DNA from: an uncultured Granulosicoccaceae bacterium
GTDB taxonomy: Bacteria > Pseudomonadota > Gammaproteobacteria > Granulosicoccales > Granulosicoccaceae
DNA: 37,070 bases
Direction of reading: 5' to 3'
Assembly (NCBI GenBank): GCA_938035945.1
Contig: CALHOU010000153.1
Location: 1-37,070 of the forward strand
Positions 18,134 through 28,865 of the stretch are shown one piece after another (position 1 is the first letter of the stretch; the number at the start of each line of letters is the position of its first letter). Made by a program: the position numbers and the translations under genes. Under the pieces are notes generated by a model. That model did no database searches and was not told where the DNA came from. It saw only the letters and a list, made by a program, of their open reading frames with translations.

Positions 18134-19477
18134 CTAACGTGCGCCACGCGGGGCTCCTTTAGGATTCGACTTCTTCATGAGCCCTTCATATTGATGACTC
18201 ATCATGTGGGCTTGCGCTTGTGCAACGAAGTCCATAACCACCACAACGATGATTAACAATGATGTTCCACCGAAGTAAAACGGCACATTCCAAAGCAGAA
18301 TAAGGAACTCAGGTAGCAAGCATACAAGCGTGATGTATAGAGCGCCGTATAAGGTCAAGCGCGTTAGCACACCATCGATGTAGCGAGCCGTTTGCTCCCC
18401 AGGACGAATCCCAGGAATGAAAGCACCGGAGCGCTTTAGGTTGTCTGCCGTTTCTTTTGCATTGAAAACCAACGCTGTATAGAAAAAGCAAAAGAAAATA
18501 ATCGCCGATGCATACAACAAAATATAAACCGGCTGACCAGGCTGCAAAGTAGAAACCAAGGTGTTCAACCATGTGTTCGAGTTACTGGTTGCAAGGTCAC
18601 CCAATGTCGCTGGGAACAAAATAATACTGGACGCAAAGATTGGCGGTATAACGCCTGCCATGTTCAATTTAAGTGGCAAGTGGCTAGACTGCGCTTGCAT
18701 CATCTTTCTGCCCTGCTGTCGCTTGGCATAGTTAACCGTTATGCGGCGTTGTCCACGCTCAACAAACACGACGAAGGCGGTTACCGCTAACACCATTGCG
18801 AACAACAAGATCACTACAAATGGGCTCAACTGACCTTTTGATGCAAGATCAAGCGTGCCACCGATGGCGCGAGGTAGACCGGCAACGATACCGGCAAAGA
18901 TTAAAATTGAGATGCCGTTTCCAATACCACGCTCTGTGATCTGCTCACCTAACCACATCAAAAACATGGTTCCAGTAACCAAGGTAATGGCTGCTGTTAC
19001 AACAAAACCCGTACCGTTGAGGAACACAACGTTATCGCCGCCAGATGATTGTGACTGCAATGCGATAGCAACACCGACTGACTGTATGGTTGCGAGCAAC
19101 AATGTACCGTAGCGCGTGTACTTAGTAATAGTGCGTCGACCGCTCTCGCCTTCCTTACGCAGTTGTTCCAACGAAGGAATAACGTGCGTCATCAGCTGCA
19201 TGATGATCGATGCAGAGATATATGGCATTACGCCCAACGCGAACAAAGACATTCGCGATAGTGCACCACCACCGAACATGTTAAGCATGCCCATGATGCC
19301 GCCACTTTGCGCATCAAACAATTGCCCCATTACGCGCGGATCTACACCAGGGATAGTGATGAAAGAACCAATGCGGAATATCGCGATTGCAAAAAGCACA
19401 AACAGCAGGCGTGAGCGCAACTCGGATGAACCACCGATTCCGCCAGCTAGACCTTCTTTTTTCTGCTCTTTCGCCAT
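18134..19477 (-). CDS. secY: Protein translocase subunit SecY
   Basis: 447 residues, ten transmembrane helices. Channel subunit of the SecYEG translocon in the inner membrane. Recognisable blocks: ITIPGVDP, the [23 protein letters not shown] plug region (two short stretches), [10 protein letters not shown] cytosolic loop and the [12 protein letters not shown] loop. It follows rplO by 51 bases. Confidence 0.97.
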   Translation of the reverse strand: MAKEQKKEGLAGGIGGSSELRSRLLFVLFAIAIFRIGSFITIPGVDPRVMGQLFDAQSGGIMGMLNMFGGGALSRMSLFALGVMPYISASIIMQLMTHVIPSLEQLRKEGESGRRTITKYTRYGTLLLATIQSVGVAIALQSQSSGGDNVVFLNGTGFVVTAAITLVTGTMFLMWLGEQITERGIGNGISILIFAGIVAGLPRAIGGTLDLASKGQLSPFVVILLFAMVLAVTAFVVFVERGQRRITVNYAKRQQGRKMMQAQSSHLPLKLNMAGVIPPIFASSIILFPATLGDLATSNSNTWLNTLVSTLQPGQPVYILLYASAIIFFCFFYTALVFNAKETADNLKRSGAFIPGIRPGEQTARYIDGVLTRLTLYGALYITLVCLLPEFLILLWNVPFYFGGTSLLIIVVVVMDFVAQAQAHMMSHQYEGLMKKSNPKGAPRGAR

Positions 19478-19528
19478 AATCTGTTTATATGCTCAGCAAA
19501 TTTAGGAGTCGACTAGTCGACACTTCGA

Positions 19529-19990
19529 CTATGCCTGTTCAGCTTTCGCTGTTGGAACGTCTGCCACACTGCCGCCAGCCGCTTCAATCGCTGCACGTGC
19601 ACCTTTAGTGACACGACAACCGGTTACTTGCACGGCTTTGTCAATACTGCCGGACAATATGATTTTCACGGTCTTGGTTTGCAATGGAACCAAATCTGCA
19701 GCAATTAAGCTTGCAGGGTTTACCGCACCGTCTTCGATCAATGCCAGTTCGTGCAAACGAACTTCGGCATAGAAACGACTCATACGCGCAGTAAAACCAA
19801 ATTTCGGCAAACGACGCTGGATAGGCATCTGACCACCTTCAAACCCAACTTTGTGCCAACCACCTGAACGCGACTTTTGACCTTTATGGCCACGTCCACA
19901 GGTTTTGCCCCAACCACAACCAATACCGCGGCCAACACGATGTGCTGTTTTGCGGCTACCTGCAGCTGGTTTTAAATTATTAAGACTCAT
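19529..19990 (-). CDS. rplO: 50S ribosomal protein L15
   Basis: 153 residues. [14 protein letters not shown] start and the glycine-rich [16 protein letters not shown]-binding arm. About nine residues longer than the E. coli protein, with an Ala-rich end ([11 protein letters not shown]). It stabilises the 23S core. 54 bases after rpmD. Confidence 0.96.
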   Translation of the reverse strand: MSLNNLKPAAGSRKTAHRVGRGIGCGWGKTCGRGHKGQKSRSGGWHKVGFEGGQMPIQRRLPKFGFTARMSRFYAEVRLHELALIEDGAVNPASLIAADLVPLQTKTVKIILSGSIDKAVQVTGCRVTKGARAAIEAAGGSVADVPTAKAEQA

Positions 19991-20044
19991 GATTAATCTC
20001 GAATTATCTCGACTTTTACAGTCATATTGGTCAGCTAACGCGTA

Positions 20045-20227
20045 TTAGTCTTCAACGCGAAGCATGTAGTACGCTTTGTTGATCATGCCGCGATTCTCTG
20101 GCGTGTCACGTACTTCAACTGTTTGGTGCATTCGGCGAATGCCAAGACCGCGCACACAAGCCTTATGGTTTTTCAACCGACCGTTCATGCTGCGAACCAG
20201 TGTTACTTTAAGCATTTTGTCGCTCAT
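20045..20227 (-). CDS. rpmD: 50S ribosomal protein L30
   Basis: 60 residues. [20 protein letters not shown] and [13 protein letters not shown] are family motifs. The start codon overlaps the rpsE stop by four bases (ATGA), giving translational coupling. Confidence 0.96.
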   Translation of the reverse strand: MSDKMLKVTLVRSMNGRLKNHKACVRGLGIRRMHQTVEVRDTPENRGMINKAYYMLRVED

Positions 20228-20742
20228 GCTTCACCTTTAATTTCCGCTACCGACTTTCCGCGCTTCGCTGCTACTGACTCCGGGCTTTGCATAGTGCTAA
20301 GTCCGTTGATGGTGGCGCGAACGACGTTGATCGGGTTGTTTGTGCCAATAATTTTGGCCAGAACGTTTCGAACACCAACCGCTTCGAATACCGCACGCAT
20401 CGCACCACCAGCGATGATGCCAGTACCTTCTGAAGCAGGCTGCATGTAAACACGGGCTGCACCGTGACGACCTTTAAGCGCATATTGCAAAGTGCCATCG
20501 TCCAGAGAAACAGTTTTCATGTCGCGACGTGCTTTTTCCATGGCCTTTTGAATAGCCAAAGGTACTTCACGCGCTTTTCCGTAACCAAGACCTACGCGGC
20601 CATTGCCATCACCGACAACAGTCAGTGCAGTGAAGCCGAATTGACGACCACCTTTGACAACTTTCGCCACACGGTTAATCGATACTAGCTTCTCAATGTA
20701 GCCGTCGCTGCTTTGGTTGTAATCGTTGTTGTTGTTAGCCAT
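20224..20742 (-). CDS. rpsE: 30S ribosomal protein S5
   Basis: 172 residues. Double-stranded RNA-binding N-domain with [20 protein letters not shown] and a C-domain with [20 protein letters not shown]. The N-terminus carries an Asn-rich stretch (NNNNDYNQS). Fidelity protein near the decoding site. 8 bases after rplR. Confidence 0.97.
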   Translation of the reverse strand: MANNNNDYNQSSDGYIEKLVSINRVAKVVKGGRQFGFTALTVVGDGNGRVGLGYGKAREVPLAIQKAMEKARRDMKTVSLDDGTLQYALKGRHGAARVYMQPASEGTGIIAGGAMRAVFEAVGVRNVLAKIIGTNNPINVVRATINGLSTMQSPESVAAKRGKSVAEIKGEA

Positions 20743-20750
20743 GTGCTTTC

Positions 20751-21104
20751 CTAGAATTTCAGGCCGTTTTCACGGGCTGCGTCTGCGAGTGCCTTAACTC
20801 GACCGTGGTACTTGAAGCCCGAACGATCAAAGGCCACCTCAGTTACACCTGCTGCAACCGCTTTTTCGGCAATCGACTTACCGACGGCTATTGCAGCTTC
20901 AACGTTACCGCTGTATTTCAAGCCTGAACGCAGATCTTTACCAACCGTTGATGCTGTTGCGACAACTTTCTGTCCGTCACCAGCAATCACTTGAGCATAG
21001 ATGTGGCGTGGCGTGCGATGCACAGACAAACGCGGCACACATAGCTCTTTAATTTTTGCTCTGGTGCGTTTAGCGCGACGCAACCGACTTGTTTTCTTGT
21101 CCAT
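20751..21104 (-). CDS. rplR: 50S ribosomal protein L18
   Basis: 117 residues. 5S rRNA binder of the central protuberance. [15 protein letters not shown] and [20 protein letters not shown] are typical. 39 bases after rplF. Confidence 0.97.
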   Translation of the reverse strand: MDKKTSRLRRAKRTRAKIKELCVPRLSVHRTPRHIYAQVIAGDGQKVVATASTVGKDLRSGLKYSGNVEAAIAVGKSIAEKAVAAGVTEVAFDRSGFKYHGRVKALADAARENGLKF

Positions 21105-21143
21105 CTTTTAAACCTGTTTAATATAAGAGAAAGAGAGCTTTGA

Positions 21144-21677
21144 TTACTTCTTCTTCGCTTCTTTCATAAGAACGTATTCGTCAACATAACGAACGCCCTT
21201 ACCTTTATATGGTTCCGGTGGGCGATAGCCGCGAATGTCCGCAGCAACTTGACCTACCACTTGCTTGTTACTACCACTGACAACAATTTCAGTTTGGCTT
21301 GGTGTTTCAACCTTGATGCCGTCTGGCACTTTATGCACAACCGGGTGTGAAAATCCGAGTGTCAGGTTGACAGAATTACCCTGTGCTTGGGCACGATAAC
21401 CAACACCGCGCAATTCCAATTTCTTTTCAAACCCGGTTGATACACCAATAACCAGGTTATTTAGCAAGGAACGCATGGTTCCAGCCATGGCGATAGCGGC
21501 TTTTGACTCATCAATTGGTTTTACGCCAAGGATGCCATCTTCTAAAGCAGGCTGTACTTGCTCGTGCAATGTGACTGACTCATTGCCTTTCGGGCCTTTG
21601 GCGCTAACGGTTTGACCACTGATGGTCAGATCTACGCCTTTTGGCACTTCAATCGGTTGTTTTGCTACGCGTGACAT
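21144..21677 (-). CDS. rplF: 50S ribosomal protein L6
   Basis: 177 residues. MSRVAKQPIEVPKGV start; KGPKG loop and the C-terminal PEPYKGKGVRY-DE block that binds 23S rRNA near the factor site. 60 bases after rpsH. Confidence 0.97.
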   Translation of the reverse strand: MSRVAKQPIEVPKGVDLTISGQTVSAKGPKGNESVTLHEQVQPALEDGILGVKPIDESKAAIAMAGTMRSLLNNLVIGVSTGFEKKLELRGVGYRAQAQGNSVNLTLGFSHPVVHKVPDGIKVETPSQTEIVVSGSNKQVVGQVAADIRGYRPPEPYKGKGVRYVDEYVLMKEAKKK

Positions 21678-21737
21678 GTCTGTATTCCGACGTCGTCTAA
21701 ATCTTAAAAATTAGTCTTATCTAGTACAGGTTCTAAC

Positions 21738-22133
21738 TTACTGAACCGTGCAAAGAAGCTCGCCACCATGGCCTTCGGCGCGTGCTTTAACGCCGGTCAT
21801 CACACCTTGAGAGGTGGACACAATTGCGACACCTAGGCCACCCAAAACATCAGGTATGCTGCTGGCATCGCAGTAGCGACGTAGGCCTGGACGGCTAACG
21901 CGCTGAATCTTGTCAATAACCGGCTTGCCTTCGAAGTACTTCAAGGTAACGGTTAGTGTTGGCTTGCCATCAACGTCAGCTGTGGCGTGACTGGTAACAT
22001 AACCTTCCGATACCAATACATCCGCGACTGCACTCTTAACTTTGGAGGCAGGCATTGAAACTTCAACCTTCTGCGCCTGTTGACCGTTACGGATGCGGGT
22101 CAACATATCGGCGATTGGATCTGACATGCTCAT
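21738..22133 (-). CDS. rpsH: 30S ribosomal protein S8
   Basis: 131 residues, or 129 from the next ATG at 22127. 16S rRNA binder and, in E. coli, the repressor of the spc operon. [15 protein letters not shown] start and [12 protein letters not shown]-terminal motif. It follows rpsN by 32 bases. Confidence 0.97.
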   Translation of the reverse strand: MSMSDPIADMLTRIRNGQQAQKVEVSMPASKVKSAVADVLVSEGYVTSHATADVDGKPTLTVTLKYFEGKPVIDKIQRVSRPGLRRYCDASSIPDVLGGLGVAIVSTSQGVMTGVKARAEGHGGELLCTVQ

Positions 22134-22165
22134 AAATATGTACTCTATTCCTTAACCGACGAGGC

Positions 22166-22471
22166 TTACCAGCTGGCCTTAACCAGACCTGGCACATCAC
22201 CACGCATGGCGGCTTCACGTAGCTTATTTCGACTTAGGCCAAACTTACGGTAGTAACCGTGAGGACGACCAGTGATGCGGCAACGATTACGTTGTCTTGC
22301 AGGTGATGAATCGCGTGGCAACTTAGCCAGTGCAGTCACCGCTGCCATCTTGTCTTCAAACGACGCCTCTTCCGAGATAATCGTTGCTTTCAATTGCTTT
22401 CGCTTCGCCGCGTATTGGCGGACCAGCTTAGTGCGCTTTGCTTCGCGCGCGATCATTGATTTCTTGGCCAC
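22166..22471 (-). CDS. rpsN: 30S ribosomal protein S14 (zinc-free form)
   Basis: 101 residues, the long form. Only one Cys remains ([20 protein letters not shown]), so it is the zinc-independent (C-) paralogue type, in contrast to the zinc-binding L36 nearby. 14 bases after rplE. Confidence 0.96.
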   Translation of the reverse strand: MAKKSMIAREAKRTKLVRQYAAKRKQLKATIISEEASFEDKMAAVTALAKLPRDSSPARQRNRCRITGRPHGYYRKFGLSRNKLREAAMRGDVPGLVKASW

Positions 22472-22485
22472 AAGCTACTCTTTTA

Positions 22486-23025
22486 TTAAGTGCGGAACGG
22501 AAAGTTGAATTTCTTCAACATTGACAGCGCTTCCGCATCTGTTTTTGCTGACGTGGTTATGGTGATATCCATGCCACGAATCGCGTCGATCTTGTCGTAA
22601 TCAATTTCTGGGAAGATGATTTGTTCTTTCACACCCAGGCTGTAGTTTCCACGACCATCGAAGGACTTAGGGCTAATGCCACGAAAGTCACGAATACGCG
22701 GAATAGAGATAGCAACCAAGCGATCAAGAAACTCATACATACGAGCTTTGCGCAAAGTTACTTTCAATCCAATTGGATAACCATCGCGAATTTTAAAACC
22801 CGCAATTGATTTCCTGGCAACCGTTACAACTGGCTTCTGACCTGCAATTGCGGTCATGTCGCGAATTGCATTCTCAAGCACTTTCTTGTCACCAACTGCT
22901 TCACCCAAGCCAATGTTCAACGTGATCTTTTCGATACGCGGAGCTTGCATGACGCTTTTGTATGAGAATTCTTCCACAAGTGCTGGAAGTATTTTCTCTT
23001 TGTATTCTGTTGCTAATCTAGTCAT
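22486..23025 (-). CDS. rplE: 50S ribosomal protein L5
   Basis: 179 residues. 5S rRNA binder contacting P-site t[24 protein letters not shown] (two adjacent motifs), GLKVTLR and [20 protein letters not shown] are family blocks. 14 bases after rplX. Confidence 0.97.
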   Translation of the reverse strand: MTRLATEYKEKILPALVEEFSYKSVMQAPRIEKITLNIGLGEAVGDKKVLENAIRDMTAIAGQKPVVTVARKSIAGFKIRDGYPIGLKVTLRKARMYEFLDRLVAISIPRIRDFRGISPKSFDGRGNYSLGVKEQIIFPEIDYDKIDAIRGMDITITTSAKTDAEALSMLKKFNFPFRT

Positions 23026-23039
23026 TACGTTAACCGTCT

Positions 23040-23351
23040 CTAGTCGACTGCGGAGTCGTCTGCGTTAAAAAAGCGCTCTTTCTTACCAGCACTGTTTACG
23101 CGTACGCCTACTCGTCCACCCTTTTTGGTCTTAGGGTTAAACAGAGCCACATTCGAAATATGAATGGACGCTTCCTTTTCTTGTATGCCACCTGGGTCAC
23201 CCGCTTGCGGGTTCCCTTTGGCGTGCTTTTTCACCATGTTGACGCCATCGACAATGAGTCGATCGTCTAATACTTTGGCTACTTTTCCACGTCGGCCTTT
23301 ATCTTTGCCGGCAAGTACGATGACATCGTCACCTGATTTAATCAGTTTCAT
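23040..23351 (-). CDS. rplX: 50S ribosomal protein L24
   Basis: 103 residues. Early 50S assembly factor with a KOW motif ([17 protein letters not shown]) and [15 protein letters not shown]. 10 bases after rplN. Confidence 0.97.
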   Translation of the reverse strand: MKLIKSGDDVIVLAGKDKGRRGKVAKVLDDRLIVDGVNMVKKHAKGNPQAGDPGGIQEKEASIHISNVALFNPKTKKGGRVGVRVNSAGKKERFFNADDSAVD

Positions 23352-23361
23352 TGCGTGTTAC

Positions 23362-23730
23362 CTACAGTACTTCTGGTGCCAGTGACACAATCTTCATGAA
23401 CTTCTCAGTTCGTAGCTCACGGGTAACAGGCCCGAAGATACGAGTGCCGATTGGCTCAAGCTTTGCGTTCAGGATAACGGCAGCATTCGAGTCAAAGCGG
23501 ATGGCAGAACCATCGGCTCGACGAATACCTTTGCGAGTGCGTACCACAACCGCGTTGTATACCTCACCTTTTTTGACGCGACCACGAGGGATGGCATCCT
23601 TGACGCTGATCTTTATGATATCGCCTACGCGAGCATAACGGCGGTGTGAACCGCCCAGTACTTTTATGCACTGAACGCGTCTGGCACCACTGTTGTCAGC
23701 GACATTCAGAACGGTCTGCATTTGAATCAT
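23362..23730 (-). CDS. rplN: 50S ribosomal protein L14
   Basis: 122 residues, exact family length. [19 protein letters not shown] and the end [20 protein letters not shown]. Contacts the 30S subunit. In E. coli it opens the spc operon; here 44 bases after rpsQ without an obvious terminator, so the S10- and spc-type groups seem joined. Confidence 0.97.
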   Translation of the reverse strand: MIQMQTVLNVADNSGARRVQCIKVLGGSHRRYARVGDIIKISVKDAIPRGRVKKGEVYNAVVVRTRKGIRRADGSAIRFDSNAAVILNAKLEPIGTRIFGPVTRELRTEKFMKIVSLAPEVL

Positions 23731-23774
23731 CGGAACGCTACTCTATATTGTTCTATTATAAAAACGGACCAGGC

Positions 23775-24041
23775 TTACTCAGCCGCCGCTTCCAGTACCT
23801 TATCCAGAGTCCAAGACTTGGTCTTGGAAATGGGTCGGCATTCTTTAATCTGCACAAGATCACCAATGTTCAGTACGTTTTCCGCATCATGAACGTGGTA
23901 CTTCTTGCTGCGACGTATGTACTTGCCATACATCGGATGCTTTACGCGACGCTCAACAACAACGGTTGCTGATTGCTGCATTTTGTTACTCAACACTCGG
24001 CCAACTTCCGTGCGCTGCAGTTTATTATTCTCAGTACTCAT
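23775..24041 (-). CDS. rpsQ: 30S ribosomal protein S17
   Basis: 88 residues. [19 protein letters not shown] and [18 protein letters not shown] are family signatures. Two bases after rpmC. Confidence 0.97.
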   Translation of the reverse strand: MSTENNKLQRTEVGRVLSNKMQQSATVVVERRVKHPMYGKYIRRSKKYHVHDAENVLNIGDLVQIKECRPISKTKSWTLDKVLEAAAE

Positions 24042-24043
24042 GC

Positions 24044-24244
24044 TTATGCGCCCGACTGCTTCTGATTGATAATCGTTTTAATACGAGCGATCTGACGACG
24101 CACACGCTTGTGGTTGTGTGGCTTTACTTCTTGTCCAGTACCCTGCTGCATGCGCAAGTTGAACTGTTCTCGAAACAATGCCGCCAACTCTGTGTTGAGT
24201 TCGTCGACCGACTTATCTCTTAATTCTGCTGCTGCCGCTGCCAT
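24044..24244 (-). CDS. rpmC: 50S ribosomal protein L29
   Basis: 66 residues, two-helix protein at the tunnel exit. [20 protein letters not shown] and [15 protein letters not shown]. An Ala-rich start (MAAAAAELR). It overlaps rplP by one base (TAATG). Confidence 0.96.
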   Translation of the reverse strand: MAAAAAELRDKSVDELNTELAALFREQFNLRMQQGTGQEVKPHNHKRVRRQIARIKTIINQKQSGA

Positions 24245-24657
24245 TACGCCAAAGTCCTCACTACAAACGTTGTTGAGATGGGAAGCTTAGCCGCTGCCAA
24301 CGCGAATGCTTCACGTGCAATCTCTTCTGAAACGCCCTCCATTTCGTAGAGCATTTTGCCTGGTTGAATCTTGGCTACCCAGTATTCAACATTACCTTTA
24401 CCTTTACCCATTCGAACTTCGATAGGCTTCTTAGTAACAGGTGTGTCAGGGAAGATACGAATCCAGATTTTTCCGCCACGCTTAATGTGACGAGTCATAG
24501 CACGACGTGCAGATTCGATCTGGCGTGCAGTCAATCGACCACGCGCGTTCGCCTTCAGGCCATATTCGCCGAAGCTGACCTTGTTACCGTTCAGCGCAAG
24601 ACCACGATTACGGCCTTTGTGCTGCTTTCTAAATTTTGTACGTTTCGGTTGAAGCAT
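24244..24657 (-). CDS. rplP: 50S ribosomal protein L16
   Basis: 137 residues. [19 protein letters not shown] start, [20 protein letters not shown] core. Sits near the A site and is needed for peptidyl transfer. 14 bases after rpsC. Confidence 0.97.
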   Translation of the reverse strand: MLQPKRTKFRKQHKGRNRGLALNGNKVSFGEYGLKANARGRLTARQIESARRAMTRHIKRGGKIWIRIFPDTPVTKKPIEVRMGKGKGNVEYWVAKIQPGKMLYEMEGVSEEIAREAFALAAAKLPISTTFVVRTLA

Positions 24658-24671
24658 GACTCTGTGCTCGC

Positions 24672-25355
24672 TTACTTAGCTGTTGTTGCAGCAGCGCTTT
24701 TCGCGCGCTTGTCTTCAAGATCGAATACTTCGCCGTGGCAAATCCAAACCTTGATACCGATAATGCCGTAAGTGGTTTTCGCTTCGGCTGTGCCGTAGTC
24801 GATGTCTGCACGGAGTGTATGCAATGGCACACGTCCGTCGTGGTACCACTCGCGACGTGCAATCTCAGCGCCGTTCAAACGACCAGAAACTGCGATCTTT
24901 ACACCTTGCGCACCTAAGCGCATGGTGTTGGTCAATACACGCTTCATTGCACGACGGAACATAACGCGTCGTTCCAACTGCTGAGCAACACCTTCGGCTA
25001 CTAGCTGTGCATCTATCTCTGGCTTACGAATTTCGGCAACGTTGATTTTCACGTTGTTGATATTCAAACCTAATTGCGGCGCAATCGCACGTCGTAGACG
25101 CTCGATATCTTCGCCTTTCTTACCAATAACGATACCTGGACGTGCCGAGTGAATCGTTATAACCACAGCCTTTGCCGGCCGGTCGATTTGAATACGACTA
25201 ACAGATGCATGAGCCAACTCTTTTCTGAGTAGTTCACGCACTTTGATGTCGTCGTTCAAATAGTTTGCGTAATCTTCTGTGCCCGCATACCAGGTTGAAT
25301 TCCAATCTTGAGAAATACCAAGACGGATACCGATTGGATGTACTTTTTGACCCAT
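24672..25355 (-). CDS. rpsC: 30S ribosomal protein S3
   Basis: 227 residues. [14 protein letters not shown] start, KH domain with [15 protein letters not shown] and C-domain motif [20 protein letters not shown]. Part of the mRNA entry channel. 14 bases after rplV. Confidence 0.97.
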   Translation of the reverse strand: MGQKVHPIGIRLGISQDWNSTWYAGTEDYANYLNDDIKVRELLRKELAHASVSRIQIDRPAKAVVITIHSARPGIVIGKKGEDIERLRRAIAPQLGLNINNVKINVAEIRKPEIDAQLVAEGVAQQLERRVMFRRAMKRVLTNTMRLGAQGVKIAVSGRLNGAEIARREWYHDGRVPLHTLRADIDYGTAEAKTTYGIIGIKVWICHGEVFDLEDKRAKSAAATTAK

Positions 25356-25369
25356 GTTTCGCTCTGCTC

Positions 25370-25702
25370 CTAACGGTCCGACACTGTCACAGTGATGTGA
25401 CTAGTACGCTTGAGAATACGGTTAGCGCGGCCTTTGGCTCGAGCGCGTAGTCGTTTCATTGTTGGACCTTCGTTCACTTGAACGGCGGCAATTTTAAGTT
25501 CGTCGATGTCAGCGCCTTCGTTGTGCTCAGCGTTAGCAATTGCGCTATCAACCAGTTTCTTCATGATCGCGCCAGCTTTCTTTTCGCTGAAAGTTAACAC
25601 TTCCAACGCCTTCTCAACCGGAAGACCGCGGACTTGATCAGCAACTAAACGCACTTTCTGCGCAGAGATGCGAGCGTGCTTCAATGTGGATTCAACTTGC
25701 AT
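25370..25702 (-). CDS. rplV: 50S ribosomal protein L22
   Basis: 110 residues. Beta-hairpin lines the exit tunnel. [17 protein letters not shown], and [18 protein letters not shown] with an R-rich tip. Three bases after rpsS. Confidence 0.97.
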   Translation of the reverse strand: MQVESTLKHARISAQKVRLVADQVRGLPVEKALEVLTFSEKKAGAIMKKLVDSAIANAEHNEGADIDELKIAAVQVNEGPTMKRLRARAKGRANRILKRTSHITVTVSDR

Positions 25703-25705
25703 GTC

Positions 25706-25978
25706 TTATCTCGCTTTCTTGTCGGCCACATGGCCTTTGTAAGTACGAGTAGCAGAGAACTCGCCGAGCTTGTGACCAACCATGTTTTCTGAAACCAACA
25801 CTGGCACATGTTGACGACCGTTATGCACAGCTATGGTTAAACCAACCATATCTGGCAAGATCATCGAGCGACGCGACCAGGTTTTAATTGGACGCTTGCT
25901 GTTAGTGGCTTTGGCTTCGTCAACCTTCTTTACAAGATGATGATCGACAAACGGACCTTTTCTTAATGAACGTGGCAC
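25706..25978 (-). CDS. rpsS: 30S ribosomal protein S19
   Basis: 90 residues. [19 protein letters not shown] start and [20 protein letters not shown] end, both standard. Head protein paired with S13. 10 bases after rplB. Confidence 0.97.
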   Translation of the reverse strand: MPRSLRKGPFVDHHLVKKVDEAKATNSKRPIKTWSRRSMILPDMVGLTIAVHNGRQHVPVLVSENMVGHKLGEFSATRTYKGHVADKKAR

Positions 25979-25988
25979 GGCTTATTCC

Positions 25989-26816
25989 TTATTTCTTACT
26001 TCGACGACGCACGATCATGTTATCGGTGCGTTTGTTCGAACGAGTCTTGTAACCTTTGGTCGGTGTACCCCATGGGCTAACCGGATGACGACCACCTGAG
26101 GTACGGCCTTCACCACCACCATGTGGATGATCTACTGGGTTCATCGCCACACCGCGAACGGTTGGACGAACACCACGCCAGCGTTTTGCACCAGCTTTAC
26201 CTAACTTGCGAAGTGCGTGTTCTGCATTACCAACTTCACCGATAGTGGCTCGACAATCGGCCTGCACACGACGCATTTCGCCAGAACGTAAACGCAAGGT
26301 CGCATACTGACCTTCACGTGCAACCAATTGAACGGCAGCACCAGCGGTTCGGGCGATTTGCGCACCGGCACCCGGCTTTAACTCGATGCAATGCACGGTT
26401 GAACCAACAGGTACGTTGTTTAGTGGTAAGCAGTTACCCGATTTGATCGGCGCTTCACGACCAGACATCAATTTGTCACCAGCACTCATGCCTTTGGTTG
26501 CAATGATGTAGCGGCGTTCGCCGTCTGCATACTTAACTAATGCAATGTTGGCAGTGCGGTTTGGATCGTACTCAAGACGCTCAACCACTGCTGGGATACC
26601 GTCTTTGTCGCGTTTGAAATCGATAACACGGTAACGACGCTTATGACCACCACCAATGTGACGAGTCGTGATGCGACCTTTGTTGTTACGACCACCTGAC
26701 TTACTGAGGCTTTCAACTAGAGGCTCGTAAGGACCTTCTTTTGAAAGCTCTTTATTTACAACACGAACCTGAAAACGGCGACCAGGTGAGGTTGGATTGG
26801 ATTTAACCAGTGCCAT
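25989..26816 (-). CDS. rplB: 50S ribosomal protein L2
   Basis: 275 residues. Peptidyl transferase centre protein. [19 protein letters not shown], and [19 protein letters not shown] including the conserved His near the active centre. Six bases after rplW. Confidence 0.97.
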   Translation of the reverse strand: MALVKSNPTSPGRRFQVRVVNKELSKEGPYEPLVESLSKSGGRNNKGRITTRHIGGGHKRRYRVIDFKRDKDGIPAVVERLEYDPNRTANIALVKYADGERRYIIATKGMSAGDKLMSGREAPIKSGNCLPLNNVPVGSTVHCIELKPGAGAQIARTAGAAVQLVAREGQYATLRLRSGEMRRVQADCRATIGEVGNAEHALRKLGKAGAKRWRGVRPTVRGVAMNPVDHPHGGGEGRTSGGRHPVSPWGTPTKGYKTRSNKRTDNMIVRRRSKK

Positions 26817-26822
26817 GACGCT

Positions 26823-27122
26823 TTATCCCTCGATGCTCATGAAGTCTAGATCTTGGCCTTCGGCCAGTCTGACTATTGCTTTACGCCAATCGGAACGTTT
26901 ACCCATGGAAGCACCAAAACGCTTGGTCTTACCTTTAACGTTGACAATTTGCACGCTCTTAACATCGACCTTAAATAGCTTTTCGACGGCTTTGCGTACT
27001 TCTAGCTTGCTTGCATCGTTAGCCACTTTGAACGCGTGACGTCCCTGCATCTCTGCAGAAGTAGCGGTTTTTTCTGATACGTGTGGCGCCAGAAGAATCT
27101 TGTATAAACGCTCTTCGTTCAT
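26823..27122 (-). CDS. rplW: 50S ribosomal protein L23
   Basis: 99 residues. Tunnel-exit docking site for trigger factor and SRP. LAPHVSEKTA, VRKAVEKLFKVDVKSVQIVN. Its ATG overlaps the rplD stop by four bases (ATGA). Confidence 0.97.
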   Translation of the reverse strand: MNEERLYKILLAPHVSEKTATSAEMQGRHAFKVANDASKLEVRKAVEKLFKVDVKSVQIVNVKGKTKRFGASMGKRSDWRKAIVRLAEGQDLDFMSIEG

Positions 27123-27721
27123 GCTAGACGCTCCTCAAGTTGCTTGATTGCTGCAGCAGTTGTCACGATGTGTGGGTAACGAACCAATGAAACCGGGTTA
27201 ACGCCATCGACATCGAGCACTTGAATATTTGGAATGTTGCGGCACGACAAGTAAACCGGCTTGCTTACTTCATCAAGCAACACAAGCGCTTTACTTATGT
27301 TTAGCTCATCAAGTTTCGCTTTCATGGTTTTGGTTTTTGCTTCACTGATGTCGAGCGAATCAAGAATAACCAAGCGACCGTCGGTGGCTGCTTGCGACAA
27401 AATCGAGCGAAGCGCCGCGCGGTACATTTTTTTGTTTACTTTCTGTGAGTAGTCGCGCTTCTTAGCCGCGAATGTCACACCACCACCTGCCCAGATCGGG
27501 CTTCGTGAAGTACCAGCACGAGCACGACCAGTGCCTTTTTGGCGCCAAGGCTTTGCACCACCGCCGCGTACTTCAGAGCGCGTTTTTTGAGCCGCGTTAC
27601 CTGAACGGCCACCAGCCATATAAGCGGTAACAATCTGGTGTACGAGACCTTCGTTATAGGTTGCGCCAAAAACGGTATCAGATACCGCTACTGTGCCACC
27701 ACTGTGAGTTTTAAGATCCAT
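27119..27721 (-). CDS. rplD: 50S ribosomal protein L4
   Basis: 200 residues. Tunnel protein and, in E. coli, autoregulator of the S10 operon at the leader. VTAYMAGGRSGNAAQKTRSE and GGGAKPWRQKGTGRARAGT are typical. Five bases after rplC. L4 would be the expected effector if the hairpin at 28578-28634 is an attenuator. Confidence 0.97.
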   Translation of the reverse strand: MDLKTHSGGTVAVSDTVFGATYNEGLVHQIVTAYMAGGRSGNAAQKTRSEVRGGGAKPWRQKGTGRARAGTSRSPIWAGGGVTFAAKKRDYSQKVNKKMYRAALRSILSQAATDGRLVILDSLDISEAKTKTMKAKLDELNISKALVLLDEVSKPVYLSCRNIPNIQVLDVDGVNPVSLVRYPHIVTTAAAIKQLEERLA

Positions 27722-27726
27722 TTGAA

Positions 27727-28383
27727 TCAGCTCTTACGTTTGATTTTCACTGCAGGCTTAATCACGACATCACTGCCTTCAGCCCCTGGAACCGCACCCT
27801 TGACGAGGATGACTTCTTTTTCAGCATCGATGCGAACGATGGTCAGGTTTTGCATGGTGCGCTTGCGTGCACCCATATGACCTGCCATTCGCTTACCTTT
27901 GAATACACGGCCAGGCGTTTGGTTCTGACCGATTGAACCAGGCGCACGGTGAGAAACAGAGTTACCGTGTGTGGCATCTTGCATTTGGAAGTTGTGGCGC
28001 TTAACCCCACCGGCAAAACCTTTACCGATTGAAGTGCCCGTTACATCGACCTTTTGACCTGCTTCAAACAACTCAAGACCGACTGAACCACCGACAACCA
28101 TGTCCTCTTCATTGAACTCAACACCTTCAAGGCGGAATTCCATAAGGCCACGACCGGCTTCCACACCTGCTTTCGCGAAGTGACCGATCTGAGACTTGCT
28201 CAAGTGGCTTGTCTTTTTGCTACCAGTGGTGATTTGCACAGACTCATAGCCGTCAGTTTCGGCTGTCTTGCGCGCAGTAATACGATTGGGCTGCACATGG
28301 ATAACGGTGACCGGCTGAGAAATGCCTGCGTCATCGAATATGCGTGTCATGCCAAGCTTCTGGCCTAGAACACCAAGTGTCAT
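27727..28383 (-). CDS. rplC: 50S ribosomal protein L3
   Basis: 218 residues from the ATG at 28381-28383, which has GGAG about 6 bases upstream and gives the standard [13 protein letters not shown] start. The frame is open for 20 codons upstream to 28443; that extension is not supported. Core loop motif [20 protein letters not shown] and [18 protein letters not shown]. First gene of the cluster here: rpsJ, fusA and tuf are not upstream. Confidence 0.96.
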   Translation of the reverse strand: MTLGVLGQKLGMTRIFDDAGISQPVTVIHVQPNRITARKTAETDGYESVQITTGSKKTSHLSKSQIGHFAKAGVEAGRGLMEFRLEGVEFNEEDMVVGGSVGLELFEAGQKVDVTGTSIGKGFAGGVKRHNFQMQDATHGNSVSHRAPGSIGQNQTPGRVFKGKRMAGHMGARKRTMQNLTIVRIDAEKEVILVKGAVPGAEGSDVVIKPAVKIKRKS

Positions 28384-28692
28384 TTTTGTCTCCGCCATAA
28401 ACACACGACCAAGAACAGGTTGCCCTCGGCCCAGATCGCGCATTCGACTGTAACGACCAATACTTTCCCGCCTGCTGTAAATAGCGTCGGCGTGGCTTAT
28501 CTGGTCTAGTTCATATGCCTGACGGTTTTCTGACCCATTTCGTTCATTAACGAACTAGGGCAAAACCTATCAAACACAAAAACCGGATGGTCGAGCCTGA
28601 GCATGCTGCCCTTGCAACGAGCCAACCGGTTTTTTAGGAAATCTCATCACGCAACGGGTTGTTCCGGTGCGCGGTAGCCGATAAGTATATCA
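28384..28692 (-). promoter_or_regulatory. Long leader and promoter of the ribosomal cluster
   Basis: No gene fits the 466 bases between the aldolase-like gene and rplC. On the minus strand an extended -10 promoter TGATATACT lies at 28692-28684 with a poor -35, so transcription would begin near 28677 and leave an untranslated leader of about 290 bases. The leader holds a terminator-like hairpin (28578-28634) and a 6-bp inverted repeat TTCGTT-CATT-AACGAA (28539-28554). The stretch 28692-28841 shows nothing clear. Confidence 0.45.
28578..28634 (-). terminator. Hairpin with U-tract in the rplC leader (attenuator or terminator)
   Basis: AAAAACCGG at 28578-28586 pairs with CCGGTTTTT at 28626-28634, and the stem extends inward with ATGG/CCAA. 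On the minus strand the right arm runs into TTTTTGTGTTT. It stands between the presumed promoter and rplC, as an L4-type S10 attenuator would, but equally could stop transcripts from the upstream aldolase gene. The plus-strand form also ends in a T-run. Confidence 0.5.
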
Positions 28693-28841
28693 GGGAAAAA
28701 TACCAAGTGCTACAAGATGTAAATTAAATATTACCCCCTCACCAGGAACGTATCTATTCCCAGCCTTCTTAACGAAAAACAATGCCGAGCATCGAGATGG
28801 GTAACAACAGCCATGGTAAGCAGTTGATAATTATGAATAAA

Positions 28842-28865
28842 GCCAGTTACTACTTTGCAACTGGC
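28842..28865 (-). terminator. Weak terminator-like inverted repeat at the end of the aldolase gene
   Basis: GCCAGTT and AACTGGC (7-bp arms, 10-base loop) on the minus strand followed by TTTATT; the structure includes the stop codon at 28850. Short stem and mixed U-tract make it doubtful. Confidence 0.3.

Noticed and set aside
28384..28850. Possible rpsJ (S10) gene upstream of rplC
   Set aside because: No frame here gives an S10 sequence; only a leader extension of the rplC frame to 28443 is open, and it has no S10 motifs.
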